From positions 1 to 64,000 of the forward strand of contig DATLFA010000052.1 of NCBI GenBank assembly GCA_035525225.1: a DNA stretch of 64,000 bases, written 5' to 3'. This DNA comes from DATLFA01 sp035525225. Its GTDB lineage: Bacteria > Actinomycetota > Acidimicrobiia > Acidimicrobiales > WLNW01. A program made the translations under genes and the position numbers. The notes under the pieces are model-generated. The model did no database searches, was not told where the DNA came from, and worked only from the letters and a program-made list of their open reading frames with translations. Each line of letters starts with the position of its first letter. The stretch's first letter is position 1. Shown here one piece after another: positions 54,123 through 63,106 of this stretch.

Positions 54123-55610
54123 TCATACGGTGGCGCCTGCCATCCAGCTCTCCCGTATCGGCCCGCGCGGATCGTGGACGAGATGCGAACGCGGGCCCAG
54201 GATCATCGTGGCTCGCCCGTGGGGGTCGAAACGGTCCCACGTGGGCAGGTTGGGCGAGGTCGGGTCACCGGAGTACGCGAAGGCAGCCCACGCGTGCTGC
54301 ATGGCCTTGGCCAACAGGTGCGCGCGCTCGGGGCCGTCGATGAACTCGTCCCATCCCTCGACGTCGATCGTGTCGAACGGGAAGGGGATATCGATGCCAT
54401 GGGGCGAGCCCATGTCGTCGTCGGCTGCCGGCCAGTCGAAGCGGTACATGTAGGTGGCGGGTTGGTGTGCTTGATGTGCCTCGGCGATGCGCAGCGCGGG
54501 TAGCCACATTGCCTGATCGCTGGTGATCGCGGTCCACAACGTCGACGCCGACGCGTCGGGATAGACGCTGCGGTAGCTGGCGATCAACGATTCGTGATCG
54601 GGGTTGCCGGCGAGTCGCTTGCGGAGGAGCTCGTCGTCCATGGTGCGCAGTTGCGGATCGAGCGATCGGAACAGGCCCATCTCGTCGTGAGTGGTGCCGA
54701 TGATGAGGCTGACATCGGCGTGCATCCCGGCGAGGCGCGCGTCCAACCACGAATGGGTCATGACGAAGCCGTCGATGACCGGATGAAACGGCATCATGCC
54801 CCTCGTGCCACTGAGCTCGACTGCGGCCTCGGCTTGCGCTTTCAAGATCGCGTCGGTGGGCAGCGCCTGGAACGCGAGCAGGTCGCGAGAGCCGACTCCG
54901 GCGATGTCAGCGAACGTCTCGGTCACGCTGAGCGCGGTCTCGCGCGTCGGCGTCAGGTCCGTTGCGCCGCTTTGCACGATGGCGCGATGGAACAGCCCTT
55001 CGGCGCGAGGCATCGACATCAGCGAGAGCGCGCTGCCGCCGCCTGCCGATATGCCGAAGATGGTGACGCGTGACGGATCGCCGCCGAACGACGCGATGTT
55101 GTCGCGCACCCACTCGAGTGCGGCGACTTGATCGAGCAAGCCACAGTTGGGCGTGGCGTCGGGATGGTCGATGACGAGGAAGCCGAACGCGCCCAACCGG
55201 TAGTTGATCGAAACCACTACGACGTCGCCGCGGCGCGCAAGCGTTTCGCCGTTGTACGCGCGGAGCGACGAAGAGCCGAGTTGGAACGCGCCGCCGTGGA
55301 TCCACACCATCACGGGACGTTGCCCGTCGACGGACGGGGTCCACACGTTGAGGTTGAGATAGTCGCTGCCCATGTTGGTGACGCGATTGCCGGGGACGAT
55401 GCCATCGAGTGGCCCGGTCTGTGATTGCCACGCGGACTGCCCGAAACGGGTGCATTGGCGCGGCGTGGTCCAGGGGTCGGGTGGCTGAGGCGGCTGCCAT
55501 CGCAACGCGCCCGAAGGCGGCGCCGCGTAAGGGATGCCCAAAAACGCAAGAACCCGGTCACCGGAGCATCCGATGACCGGGCCAGAGGCTGTTTCGACAA
55601 GCTCGTGCAT
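54123..55610 (-). CDS. type-B carboxylesterase/lipase
   Basis: A 495-residue esterase. The nucleophile elbow is GISAGGG (S188), with I in place of the E of the family's GESAGG. WIHGGAF (oxyanion, residues 103-109), SINYRLGAFGFL and the acid residue in TTHDEMGLF follow. The catalytic histidine is probably in GSPHGIDIPFPFD. No signal peptide is present, so it is cytoplasmic. It begins before the two acyl-CoA dehydrogenases and may release the acid that the downstream CoA enzymes process. Confidence 0.9.
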   Translation of the reverse strand: MHELVETASGPVIGCSGDRVLAFLGIPYAAPPSGALRWQPPQPPDPWTTPRQCTRFGQSAWQSQTGPLDGIVPGNRVTNMGSDYLNLNVWTPSVDGQRPVMVWIHGGAFQLGSSSLRAYNGETLARRGDVVVVSINYRLGAFGFLVIDHPDATPNCGLLDQVAALEWVRDNIASFGGDPSRVTIFGISAGGGSALSLMSMPRAEGLFHRAIVQSGATDLTPTRETALSVTETFADIAGVGSRDLLAFQALPTDAILKAQAEAAVELSGTRGMMPFHPVIDGFVMTHSWLDARLAGMHADVSLIIGTTHDEMGLFRSLDPQLRTMDDELLRKRLAGNPDHESLIASYRSVYPDASASTLWTAITSDQAMWLPALRIAEAHQAHQPATYMYRFDWPAADDDMGSPHGIDIPFPFDTIDVEGWDEFIDGPERAHLLAKAMQHAWAAFAYSGDPTSPNLPTWDRFDPHGRATMILGPRSHLVHDPRGPIRESWMAGATV

Positions 55611-55718
55611 ACAGTTGGTTTACCACTTCGTAACGGATTTGTCATCCATCTCTGCCAAGTTCGGTCTCGGGTGAGCTGGGCCCGAGCGGCCCAATTCATA
55701 GCTGGGGGCAGGGCCCTG

Positions 55719-56918
55719 CTAGCGGTTCACGAGTACGTCCTTGAAGGGCACGCCGCGGTCGGCTTCGAGGTCTTTCGGCAGGCCGAGCACACGTTCACCG
55801 ATGATGTTTCGTTGCACTTCGGTCGTCCCACCGGCGATGGAGAACGACGGCGCGTGGATGAAGGTGCGAACTGCCTTGCGAGCGTCGTCGTCTCCCTCTC
55901 TCCATGCGGTGCCGCGCATCTGCAGCAGCTGGAGATGCACGCTCGCGGCGCGCCGTACGAGCTCAGAGCCGGCGAGTTTGGCGATCGAGCCTTCGGCACC
56001 CGGTGCGCGGCCGGATTCGACCGCGGCGCGCACGCGCAGCGCGACGTAGCGCAACACTTCTTCGCGCACGTACACGTCGATCAACGCTTGGCGAATCACC
56101 GGGTCAGTAGTGGCGCCGAGCGCCTTGGCCGCTTCGATCAACACGTCGGCGCGGCCCGACACGAGCGAGTTGCCGGACGCGCCGAGAGCAACGCGTTCGT
56201 TCATGAGCATCGACAACGCCACGCGCCATCCGGTGTTGAGATCGCCGACGACGTTGTCGATGGGCACCCGCACATCGTCGCAAAAGACTTCATTGAAGCC
56301 GTGATCACCGGTGGCCTGTATGAGCGGGCGTACGGTCACGCCCGGCGTGTCCATCGGCACGATGATCATCGTGAGGCCCTGATGCTTGGGCACGTTCACG
56401 TCGGTACGAGTGACGCACATCCCGAAGGAGGCGTAGTGGGCCGATGACGTCCACACCTTCTGCCCGTTGATGATCCACTCTTCGCCATCGCGCACGGCGC
56501 GCATCTGCAGCGACGCGACGTCGCTGCCCGCATTCGGCTCGGAGAACATCTGACACCAGATCTCGTGGCCGGCCAACATGTCGGGAATGTGCCGCCGACG
56601 CTGCTCGTCGGTGCCGTGCTCGAGAAGCACCGGCACGCACATGCCGATCGTGATCGTGTACAGGCCGATCGGTAGATAGAAATCGACGGCCTCTTCGTTG
56701 AAGATCTCCAAGTGGCGCCGGCTCAGCCCCTGCCCCCCGTATTCGCGGGGCACGGTGAGCCCTGCGAGGCCGGCGTCGAAGAGATGACGCTGGAAGGTCA
56801 TCGCTGCGGTGCGATCGTCGAGCATCGGAGTGTCACGGCTCTCGACGCGGCGCACGCAATGCTGCGTGAGAAACGAGCGAACTCGCTCGCGGAATGCGGG
56901 CTCGGATGCGTCATCCAC
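55719..56918 (-). CDS. acyl-CoA dehydrogenase
   Basis: A 399-residue acyl-CoA dehydrogenase. Blocks include GLTVPREYGGQGLSRRHLEI, FSEPNAGSDVASLQMRA, WIINGQKVWTSSAHYASFG, GVTVRPLIQATGDHGFNEVF and the C-terminal IAGGTTEVQRNIIGERVLG. It is a close paralogue of the following broken gene (same order, many identical blocks). The GTG at 56918 is inside that gene's end, an 8-base overlap, so the two are one transcript. The proposed start lacks a strong ribosome-binding site, typical of an overlapped gene. Confidence 0.86.
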   Translation of the reverse strand: MDDASEPAFRERVRSFLTQHCVRRVESRDTPMLDDRTAAMTFQRHLFDAGLAGLTVPREYGGQGLSRRHLEIFNEEAVDFYLPIGLYTITIGMCVPVLLEHGTDEQRRRHIPDMLAGHEIWCQMFSEPNAGSDVASLQMRAVRDGEEWIINGQKVWTSSAHYASFGMCVTRTDVNVPKHQGLTMIIVPMDTPGVTVRPLIQATGDHGFNEVFCDDVRVPIDNVVGDLNTGWRVALSMLMNERVALGASGNSLVSGRADVLIEAAKALGATTDPVIRQALIDVYVREEVLRYVALRVRAAVESGRAPGAEGSIAKLAGSELVRRAASVHLQLLQMRGTAWREGDDDARKAVRTFIHAPSFSIAGGTTEVQRNIIGERVLGLPKDLEADRGVPFKDVLVNR

Positions 56919-58128
56919 GACGCTGAGTCCCCACCACGAGGTCTTTGAACGGCACACCTTTGTCTGCGGATGGTTCTTTGGGCAGCCCCAACACGCGCTC
57001 GCCGATGATGTTGCGTTGCACTTCGTTGGTACCTCCTGCAATGCCGATCGCGGGCGCGCCGAGGAAACCGCGTGCGATCTGGTCGGCGCCCGTGTCGTCG
57101 GCTGCCCACGCAACCGCGGCCGGGCCCGCCATGCGTGTCGCAACATTCGCGCCGAGCACAGCCAACTGCGCGCTGATGAGCTTTGCGATCGATCCCTCGG
57201 GCCCGGGAGCGCGTCCGGCTTCGAGCGCGTCGCGGATTCGCAAGCCGACGTAACGCAAGATCGTCTCGCGGATGTAGAAGTCGGCGAGCGCCTGCCGGGT
57301 GGTCGGGTCGTGCGCGAGCGAGTTGCCACGCGCGATCTCGACGAGCCGGTCGAAGCGGCGCGACGCCATCGGCCCGGAGCCACCCGCGCCCAGCGCGACT
57401 CGTTCGTACATCAACATCGCGACGGCCACGTTCCAACCGCGGTTGAGTTCGCCGACCAGCCAGCTTCGCGGTATCCGCGCGTCGGTGAAGAAGATTTCGT
57501 TGAAATCGGCGTCACCGGTGATCTGGCGTAGTGGACGGATGTCGACGCCTGCGCCGCGCATGTCGACGATGAACATCGAGATGCCTTCGTGTTTGGGTAC
57601 GTCGACGTTGGTACGGGCCAACAACAGGCCGTAGTTGCAGAACTGCGCGCCCGACGTCCATACCTTCTGTCCGTTGATGACCCACTCGTCGCCGTCGAGT
57701 TCGGCCCGCGTTTGCAGTGAAGCGACGTCGCTGCCCGCGCCTGGTTCGGAGAACATCTGGCACCAGATCTCCTCGGCGCTGATGATCCTGCGGAGATGGC
57801 GGGCTTTCTGTTAGGGCGTACCGAAGTCGTTCAGGATGGGCAGGCACATGCCGTGCGAGATCGTGATCGCTCGTGTCGGCAGCGTGAACTGGGATGCTTC
57901 GCGCGTGAAGATCTCCTGATAGGTGCGACTCAGTCCTCGACCGCCGTACTCGACGGGAAAGGTCAAGCCCGCGAGCCCGGCATCGAAGAGCGCGCGCTGA
58001 AACGCCTTCGTTCGGGCTACGGCCTCGCTCTCCAGCAACTCCTCATCGTCACCTGGTTGGTCTTTGCGTTGCGCGTGCGCCGCGAGAAAGCCGCGAACCT
58101 CTTGCGCGAACGCCACTTCGGTGATCAT
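56911..58128 (-). pseudogene. acyl-CoA dehydrogenase with in-frame TAA stop
   Basis: The complete frame 58128 to 56911 would encode 405 residues, but a TAA at 57811-57813 interrupts it after DFGTP. Both halves are intact and in the same frame: FDAGLAGLTFPVEYGGRGLS before, then QKARHLRRIISAEEIWCQMF, SEPGAGSDVASLQ and the C-terminal GGTNEVQRNIIGERVLG. The stop replaces a glutamate or glutamine in the TPEQK segment (one base change). Selenocysteine is excluded because the codon is TAA. Either the gene is recently dead, or the base is an error, or translation restarts at the ATG of WCQMF (57756). It lies four bases from the phosphatase gene. Confidence 0.85.
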
Positions 58129-58132
58129 CGCG

Positions 58133-58591
58133 TCATCTCTTCGGGCGGGGAGGTGGGGTAGTGCCGAGATGTTGCGCGCCGAACCACTCGACCCACCACG
58201 CTTGGATCGGGGTCTCGACCGCTCTCACGATGTATCGGTCGCGCACCCACTGCACCGCTACGTCGGGAGCGATGCCGTCGATGATGGCGAAGCAGGCGAT
58301 GACCACACCGGTACGCCCGATGCCGCCTTGGCAGCCAACCTCGACGAGGCCGCCGTCCGAGACGATCTTGTGCGCTTCCTCGATGGCCTCGATCGCTTCG
58401 TCGAAGTCGAGCGGCAGCGCGAGGTTCTCCCAGGGCAACATCCGCGCGGGCCACGTCGGCGCCCAATAGGCGTCCATATAGAGGCCCCACGCACGTTCGG
58501 GGACGTCTTCGGAGCGGTGATACGAGGCCGAGGCGCGGACACGCCCGCCTTTGGGCAATTCGAGATCGGTACCGGGCATGCGGTCGGTCAA
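58133..58591 (-). CDS. dual-specificity/tyrosine-type protein phosphatase
   Basis: A 152-residue phosphatase. The signature C-x5-R is C87-Q-G-G-I-G-R93-T-G in VEVGCQGGIGRTG, with VRDRYIVRAVETPIQAWW in the C-terminal helical part typical of cysteine phosphatases of the atypical DSP group. A general-acid aspartate is not obvious. The start is a TTG at 58591 overlapping the amidohydrolase stop (TTGA); an ATG at 58579 is the alternative. A phosphatase inside an acyl-CoA operon is unusual, and its substrate is unknown. Confidence 0.82.
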   Translation of the reverse strand: MTDRMPGTDLELPKGGRVRASASYHRSEDVPERAWGLYMDAYWAPTWPARMLPWENLALPLDFDEAIEAIEEAHKIVSDGGLVEVGCQGGIGRTGVVIACFAIIDGIAPDVAVQWVRDRYIVRAVETPIQAWWVEWFGAQHLGTTPPPRPKR

Positions 58592-59427
58592 CTCACGCCG
58601 AATAGTTCGCGCAGGTTCGCGCCGAAGATCCTGACCTTGTCATCGTGCGGTAGCGACGACTCGAGGATCTGCGGTACGAGGTGGCTGATGCGCCGGCCGA
58701 GTGGTGGCGAGTAGAGATCGGTGCCGAAGACCACGCGCTCGGCGCCGAAGCGCTTCGCGAAGATCTCGATGAAATCGAAGTTGTACGACAAGCTCGTGTC
58801 GAACAGGAGGTTGGGGCACATCTCGGCGATGTCGCTGTTCTCCTTGGTGCCTTCGAATGTCGAGAACGAGTCGAGTATGAGCATCTTCATGTCCGGGAAC
58901 GCGCGGGCGATCTGCGCACTCTTCCACAACGCCTCGTCGGGCGATTCGGTCATCGCGTGCAGCACCGGCACCATGCCGAGCTCGCCCATGCGCGCCACGT
59001 ATTTGTGGATCCACGGATTGTCCATCGACGCGCCCTGGAACCGCGTGTGAAAGCTGATGCCCGCGATGCCGAGCTCGTGTTTGCACCGATCGAGCTCGGG
59101 CAGGCTGTCGGCCTCGTAGAGCGGCTCGGCGACGCCCACGGCGACGGGGAACCGATCGATGCGCATGTCGCGGTAGCTCGCGATGCGGTCGTTGATGGCG
59201 CGGGTGTCGGCGATGCCGTTGGTTCGGGGATAGCCGTGGCCGGGGATGACGACCGCCTGGCGCACGCCGCCTTCGTCCATGATGCGCACCCGCTCGGCCA
59301 TCTCCTTGGCGAGCGCATCGGTCGAGGTCGGTCCCTCGTGGGGGAGGGCATCGCCCATGAATGCCTTCACGTCGCCGACATGGTGATGGCAGTCGAATAG
59401 GTCGAACCCGAGGTCTTTGATGGGCAT
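58588..59427 (-). CDS. amidohydrolase family 2 (COG2159) protein
   Basis: A 279-residue short amidohydrolase. FDLFDCHHHVGDV holds the first metal motif (H-x-H), AGISFHTRFQGAS the second, and VVFGTDLYSPPLG near the end the catalytic aspartate (GTDL). It lies between the CoA transferase and the phosphatase in the minus-strand operon. It may hydrolyse or decarboxylate a ring substrate on the way to the CoA steps. The start is an ATG at 59427. Confidence 0.85.
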   Translation of the reverse strand: MPIKDLGFDLFDCHHHVGDVKAFMGDALPHEGPTSTDALAKEMAERVRIMDEGGVRQAVVIPGHGYPRTNGIADTRAINDRIASYRDMRIDRFPVAVGVAEPLYEADSLPELDRCKHELGIAGISFHTRFQGASMDNPWIHKYVARMGELGMVPVLHAMTESPDEALWKSAQIARAFPDMKMLILDSFSTFEGTKENSDIAEMCPNLLFDTSLSYNFDFIEIFAKRFGAERVVFGTDLYSPPLGRRISHLVPQILESSLPHDDKVRIFGANLRELFGVS

Positions 59428-59483
59428 GCGATGGACTCTAGTCCCCGCTCTCCCGGAGGCCGCTCAGGCCTTGGTCGCGGCTC

Positions 59484-60707
59484 TCAGATGACGCCGGACG
59501 AGCGCAGCGCGGCGATGCGGGCATCGTCGAGGCCGAGTTCGCGCAGCACCTCGTCGCTGTGTTGGCCGGGGGTGGGCGCCTTGCGCGGCGGGGCCAGGCC
59601 TTCGTCGACGAACTTGATCGGGTTCGGCATCAGGTCGGTGCCGTGTTCGGCCGCGGGCAACCACGGGAACCGATCTTGGAACTGCGGATCGTGCACGATG
59701 GTCTTGGCGTCGTGCACCGGCGCGATCGGCGTGTTCACCTCGACACCGAAACGAATCCAGTCCTGGGTAGTTCGACTGGCGAAGATGTCGCGCAGTTCAC
59801 GCCGCAGCGCAGTGTTGCCGACCGCGTGATCCGCGTACTTCTCGCCGGAGTTCGCGTCGTACATCTCGGGCCGGCCGATGCCCTTGCAGAAGTTCTCCCA
59901 GAACTCGCGCTCGGACGCCATGAACAGGATGTGCCCGTCGGCGGTTTCGTACACCTGATACCGCACGCCGTCCTTCAACCCGGCGACACCGGGCTCACGG
60001 CGGACGAAGTTGTCCGACGGGTTGCCGGTCACTTCGGATTGCGGGCGTTCGTGGGCGCGGAACCCTTCGATCTTCAACCAGTTGGCGGCGGCCGCGGCAT
60101 CGGTCTGCGCGACATCGATGCGCGCGCCGACACCGGTGAGCTTTGCCCGCAACAACGCGCTGACCACACCGAGCGCGGCCCACACGGGCGCGGTCTTGGT
60201 ACCCACCGACACGTGGTCGCCGAGGTAGGTGAAGCCCTCGTCGTCGCGTACGACCGGCGCGATCGCACCCCAAGTGTCGAACGCGATCCCGTGCGAGGGC
60301 ATGTCGCGGTATGGGCCCGACATGCCGAAGCCCGACAGCGTCACGAACACGATCGCCGGGTTGGCCTCCTGCAATCGTTCGTAGGTGAGGCCGCGCCGGG
60401 CGAGCGCGCCGGGACGCATCCCCTCGATCACGACATCGGCACCCTTGACCAGATCGAGATAGAGCGCGACAGCCTCGTCCTTGCGGAGATCGAGCGACAG
60501 GCTGCGCTTACCCCGGTTGCAGTGCCAGTGCAGGATCGACACGCCTTCGATGATCGGCCAGGCCATGCGGCGCACGTAGTCGCCTTCGCCTGGCGGTTCG
60601 ACCTTGATCACGTCCGCGCCGAGATCGGCGAGCATCGCGCCGAGCGACGCGGGCTCGAGTAGCGAGCTTTCGATGACACGAATTCCGTCGAGGGGGCGAG
60701 CTGTCAT
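59484..60707 (-). CDS. CaiB/BaiF family CoA transferase
   Basis: A 407-residue class III CoA transferase, moving CoA between carboxylic acids without ATP. LGADVIKVEPPGEGDYVRR near residue 30 is the family's signature start, with CNRGKRSLSLDLR near 63. The catalytic aspartate is D144 in IAFDTWGA. The C-terminal VLRELGLDDARIAALR is typical. The ATG at 60707 is chosen because the extension upstream is arginine-rich shadow. The upstream gap holds the tandem GGCCCGAGCGG repeat. Confidence 0.9.
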   Translation of the reverse strand: MTARPLDGIRVIESSLLEPASLGAMLADLGADVIKVEPPGEGDYVRRMAWPIIEGVSILHWHCNRGKRSLSLDLRKDEAVALYLDLVKGADVVIEGMRPGALARRGLTYERLQEANPAIVFVTLSGFGMSGPYRDMPSHGIAFDTWGAIAPVVRDDEGFTYLGDHVSVGTKTAPVWAALGVVSALLRAKLTGVGARIDVAQTDAAAAANWLKIEGFRAHERPQSEVTGNPSDNFVRREPGVAGLKDGVRYQVYETADGHILFMASEREFWENFCKGIGRPEMYDANSGEKYADHAVGNTALRRELRDIFASRTTQDWIRFGVEVNTPIAPVHDAKTIVHDPQFQDRFPWLPAAEHGTDLMPNPIKFVDEGLAPPRKAPTPGQHSDEVLRELGLDDARIAALRSSGVI

Positions 60708-60722
60708 GATCCGCACGCTAAT

Positions 60723-60779
60723 GGCCCGAGCGGCCTCTCTGAGCGGGAAGCGAAGGCCCGAGCGGCCTCTCTGAGCGGG
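60723..60779. repeat. dispersed REP-like repeat, two copies
   Basis: Two exact copies of the 25-base unit GGCCCGAGCGGCCTCTC TGAGCGGG lie at 60723-60747 and 60755-60779, seven bases apart (32-base period). The unit is a close relative of the 30-base repeat at 8214-8273. It fills the space between the divergent CoA transferase and SnoaL genes. The ends are weakly self-complementary, so a hairpin is possible. Confidence 0.75.
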
Positions 60780-60819
60780 CGGTAATGTCCGTCGAGGTTT
60801 GCCGAGCCAGGGGGGAACA

Positions 60820-61758
60820 GTGGCGGGATCCGAGAGCAAGGTCTTTCCTCGCGAAGAGGTCGAAGCCGCGTTCGCAAAGTTTCGAAGGCTGGGCGAGGAA
60901 GACCACGACTGGGATGCGTGGGCCGACATGTTCACGGAGGACGCGCTCTACGAGGAGCATTACCTCGGCACCTTCCACGGCAGGGCGCAGATCAAGGACT
61001 TCATCACGGGCACGATGAAGGACTATTCCGGCGCCAGCTTCTGGCTCGAGTGGTATCTCATCGACGGCAACTACGTGAGCATGTACCTGTGGAACAACTG
61101 GGCCGACCCCGCGGGCAAAGGCCAACGATTCGGCTTCCCCAACACGACGCTGCTCGAGTACGCGGGCGACGGCCAGTTCAAGTGGGAGGCCGACTTCTAC
61201 AACCCTGATGACGCAGAGCGGGTGTTCCGGTCGTGGCTCGACGCCGGTGGCCGGCGGACGACCCCGCCCGACCCCTCGTTGCAGGGCATCGACGACTGGT
61301 CACCGTCGCCGCCGACCCCCGCGCATCCGCGCGAAGAAGTCGCCCGCGAGTTCTTGCGCTATCGCGAACGGGCCTCGCTGGCAGTGGCGACGGGCGATTG
61401 GGATCAGTGGGCCGACCAGTTCACCGATGACGCGCACTATCGCGAGCACCACTACGGCTACTTCCGTTCGCAGGCCGAGATCCGCCAGTGGATTCACGAC
61501 GTGATGCAGCCGTTCCCGTCGATGGAGTTCCCGCCGACGTTCGCGTTGATCGACGGCAACCGCGTCTCCGCGTTGATACCGAACATCTTGCCGCCGCCGG
61601 ATGGTGTCGACGGCTACTTCGGCTTCGACGTCAACACGATCCTGCACTACGCCGGCAACGGCAAATGGAGCTACGAGGAAGACGTGTACAGCCCGCGCGA
61701 AGCACAGAACGCCATCGGCCGTTGGATCAAGGCCGGGGGCGTCATTCCGTCGGCCTGA
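60820..61758 (+). CDS. tandem SnoaL-like/NTF2-fold protein
   Basis: A 312-residue protein made of two NTF2-like domains. The first spans about 10-135 (DHDWDAWADMFTEDALYEEH, then YLGTFHGRAQIKDFI) and the second about 170-310 (GDWDQWADQFTDDAHYREHH, then YGYFRSQAEIRQWI). The repeated D-W-D-x-W-A-D-x-F-T-x-D-A motif makes the duplication plain. A proline-rich linker joins them. Tandem NTF2 folds of this kind could bind or isomerise a cyclic acyl compound. The GTG at 60820 has AGGGGGG before it. It is divergent from the CoA transferase. Confidence 0.85.
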   Translation: MAGSESKVFPREEVEAAFAKFRRLGEEDHDWDAWADMFTEDALYEEHYLGTFHGRAQIKDFITGTMKDYSGASFWLEWYLIDGNYVSMYLWNNWADPAGKGQRFGFPNTTLLEYAGDGQFKWEADFYNPDDAERVFRSWLDAGGRRTTPPDPSLQGIDDWSPSPPTPAHPREEVAREFLRYRERASLAVATGDWDQWADQFTDDAHYREHHYGYFRSQAEIRQWIHDVMQPFPSMEFPPTFALIDGNRVSALIPNILPPPDGVDGYFGFDVNTILHYAGNGKWSYEEDVYSPREAQNAIGRWIKAGGVIPSA

Positions 61759-62242
61759 TCTCGTTCTTGATCACGCGCCCAGTGTCGATCTCGATCACGC
61801 CGAAGGTTCGCGCCGGCTGTTGGCGGCGTTCGGCGGCGGAGCCGGGGTTGAACAACAACTGACCGTCGTGCCACTCGTTGCACGGCGCATGCGAATGCCC
61901 GAACACGACGACCTGCGCGTCGGGAAACCATCGGCGCAGCCGTGCCGGACGACCCTTCGCCGCGCCGCTGTCGTGGACCATCGCGACGGGCACGCCTTCG
62001 ATGTCGAACTCGAGCCGCTCCGGCAGCGTGTCGCGCAACGTGAGATCGTTGTTACCGAGCACGGCCCGGTATGGCACGTGCCGGTCGTGGAGCGCGCCGA
62101 GCAACGACGCGTCGACGACATCACCGGCGTGCAGCACCAACTGGCAATCGGCAATGGCCGCCCAGATCGCGTCGGGCAACTGGCGAGGGCGACCGGCGCG
62201 GAGGTGCGTGTCGGCCAACACCACGACCCGCTGCAAGGTCAC
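61742..62242 (-). CDS. metallophosphoesterase (YfcE/MJ0936-like)
   Basis: A 166-residue binuclear metal phosphodiesterase. The five family blocks are present: LADTHLR, HAGDVVD, GNND, VHDSG and GHSHAP. The start is a GTG at 62242 one base from the enoyl-CoA hydratase stop. The 3' end overlaps the convergent SnoaL gene by 17 bases. The usual substrates are cyclic or model phosphodiesters; the physiological one is not known. Confidence 0.93.
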   Translation of the reverse strand: MTLQRVVVLADTHLRAGRPRQLPDAIWAAIADCQLVLHAGDVVDASLLGALHDRHVPYRAVLGNNDLTLRDTLPERLEFDIEGVPVAMVHDSGAAKGRPARLRRWFPDAQVVVFGHSHAPCNEWHDGQLLFNPGSAAERRQQPARTFGVIEIDTGRVIKNEIRPTE

Positions 62243-62243
62243 G

Positions 62244-63044
62244 TCACTTGCGTTGGAAGTTGGGCTTGCGCTTCTGGGCGAACGCTTTGGGTCCTTCTTT
62301 GGAATCCTGCGTCTGGAAGATCGCTTGGCCGAAGGGAAATTCCCATTCGAGCGCCTCTTCCTCTGTCATGCCTTCGGTGGTGTGCAACGTCTTGACGATG
62401 GCCTCGACCGCGAGGGGGCCGTTCTCACCGATGGTCGCAGCAATCTCACGCGCTCTGTCGAGCGCGGCGCCGTCGGGCACGACCGAACCGATGAGGCCGA
62501 TCTCTTTGGCCTCCGGCGCCTTGATGTGCTTACCGGTGAGCAACAACTCGGCTGCGATCGTGTAGGGGATCTGGCGTGGCGCGCGCACGACCGATGCGCC
62601 CATCGGATAGAGCGACCAGCGGGCCTCGCTGATGCCGAAGCGCGCCGATTCGCCGGCGACGCGAATGTCGGTGCCGAGGAGCAACTCGGTGCCACCGGCG
62701 ATGGCGACCCCTTCGACCGCCGCGAGGATGGGCTTGGTCGGGCGCCATTTGCGCATGAGGCCCTTCCATGCGAGGTCGGGATCTTGCGCCATGCGAGCAC
62801 GGACGTCGATGTCGGGATCGGGGTCCTCGGCATTGCCCGCCATCGCCTTGAGATCGGCGCCGGAGCAGAAGTTGCCGCCGGCCCCAGTGAGGATGATGCA
62901 ACTGAGATCGTCGTCGGCCGACGCCTCGACCATGGCATCGTGCATGCGAATGAGCATTGCGCCGGTGAGCGCGTTGTAGCGCTTCGGGCGATTCATGGTG
63001 ATGATCATCGTGCGTCTGTCACGCTCGACTATCGCATCCGGCAT
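62244..63044 (-). CDS. enoyl-CoA hydratase/isomerase
   Basis: A 266-residue crotonase-fold enzyme hydrating or isomerising an enoyl-CoA. The oxyanion-hole block is GGNFCSGADLKAMAG near residue 57, the second is AVEGVAIAGGTELLLGTDIR near 108, with the catalytic-type glutamate in GGTELL and LYPMGASVVRAPRQIP later. The ATG at 63044 is well placed. It completes the beta-oxidation-like set with the acyl-CoA dehydrogenases and the CoA transferase. Confidence 0.9.
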   Translation of the reverse strand: MPDAIVERDRRTMIITMNRPKRYNALTGAMLIRMHDAMVEASADDDLSCIILTGAGGNFCSGADLKAMAGNAEDPDPDIDVRARMAQDPDLAWKGLMRKWRPTKPILAAVEGVAIAGGTELLLGTDIRVAGESARFGISEARWSLYPMGASVVRAPRQIPYTIAAELLLTGKHIKAPEAKEIGLIGSVVPDGAALDRAREIAATIGENGPLAVEAIVKTLHTTEGMTEEEALEWEFPFGQAIFQTQDSKEGPKAFAQKRKPNFQRK

Positions 63045-63069
63045 CTCAATCCCTCCATTATCCGTTCTC

Positions 63070-63106
63070 GCAGCACAACGTCGGACACTATCCGACGTTG
63101 TGCTGC
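63070..63106. terminator. perfect 16-bp hairpin at a gene's 3' end
   Basis: GCAGCACAACGTCGGA pairs exactly with TCCGACGTTGTGCTGC around a five-base loop CACTA. The right half overlaps the last codons and stop of the endonuclease-like gene (63088). It lies between two minus-strand genes, the end of one and the start of the enoyl-CoA hydratase, so it could stop transcription before the latter. Confidence 0.75.

Noticed and set aside
57811..57813. Selenocysteine or readthrough at the stop in the acyl-CoA dehydrogenase
   Set aside because: The codon is TAA, not TGA, and the position normally holds glutamate or glutamine; no insertion element is visible.
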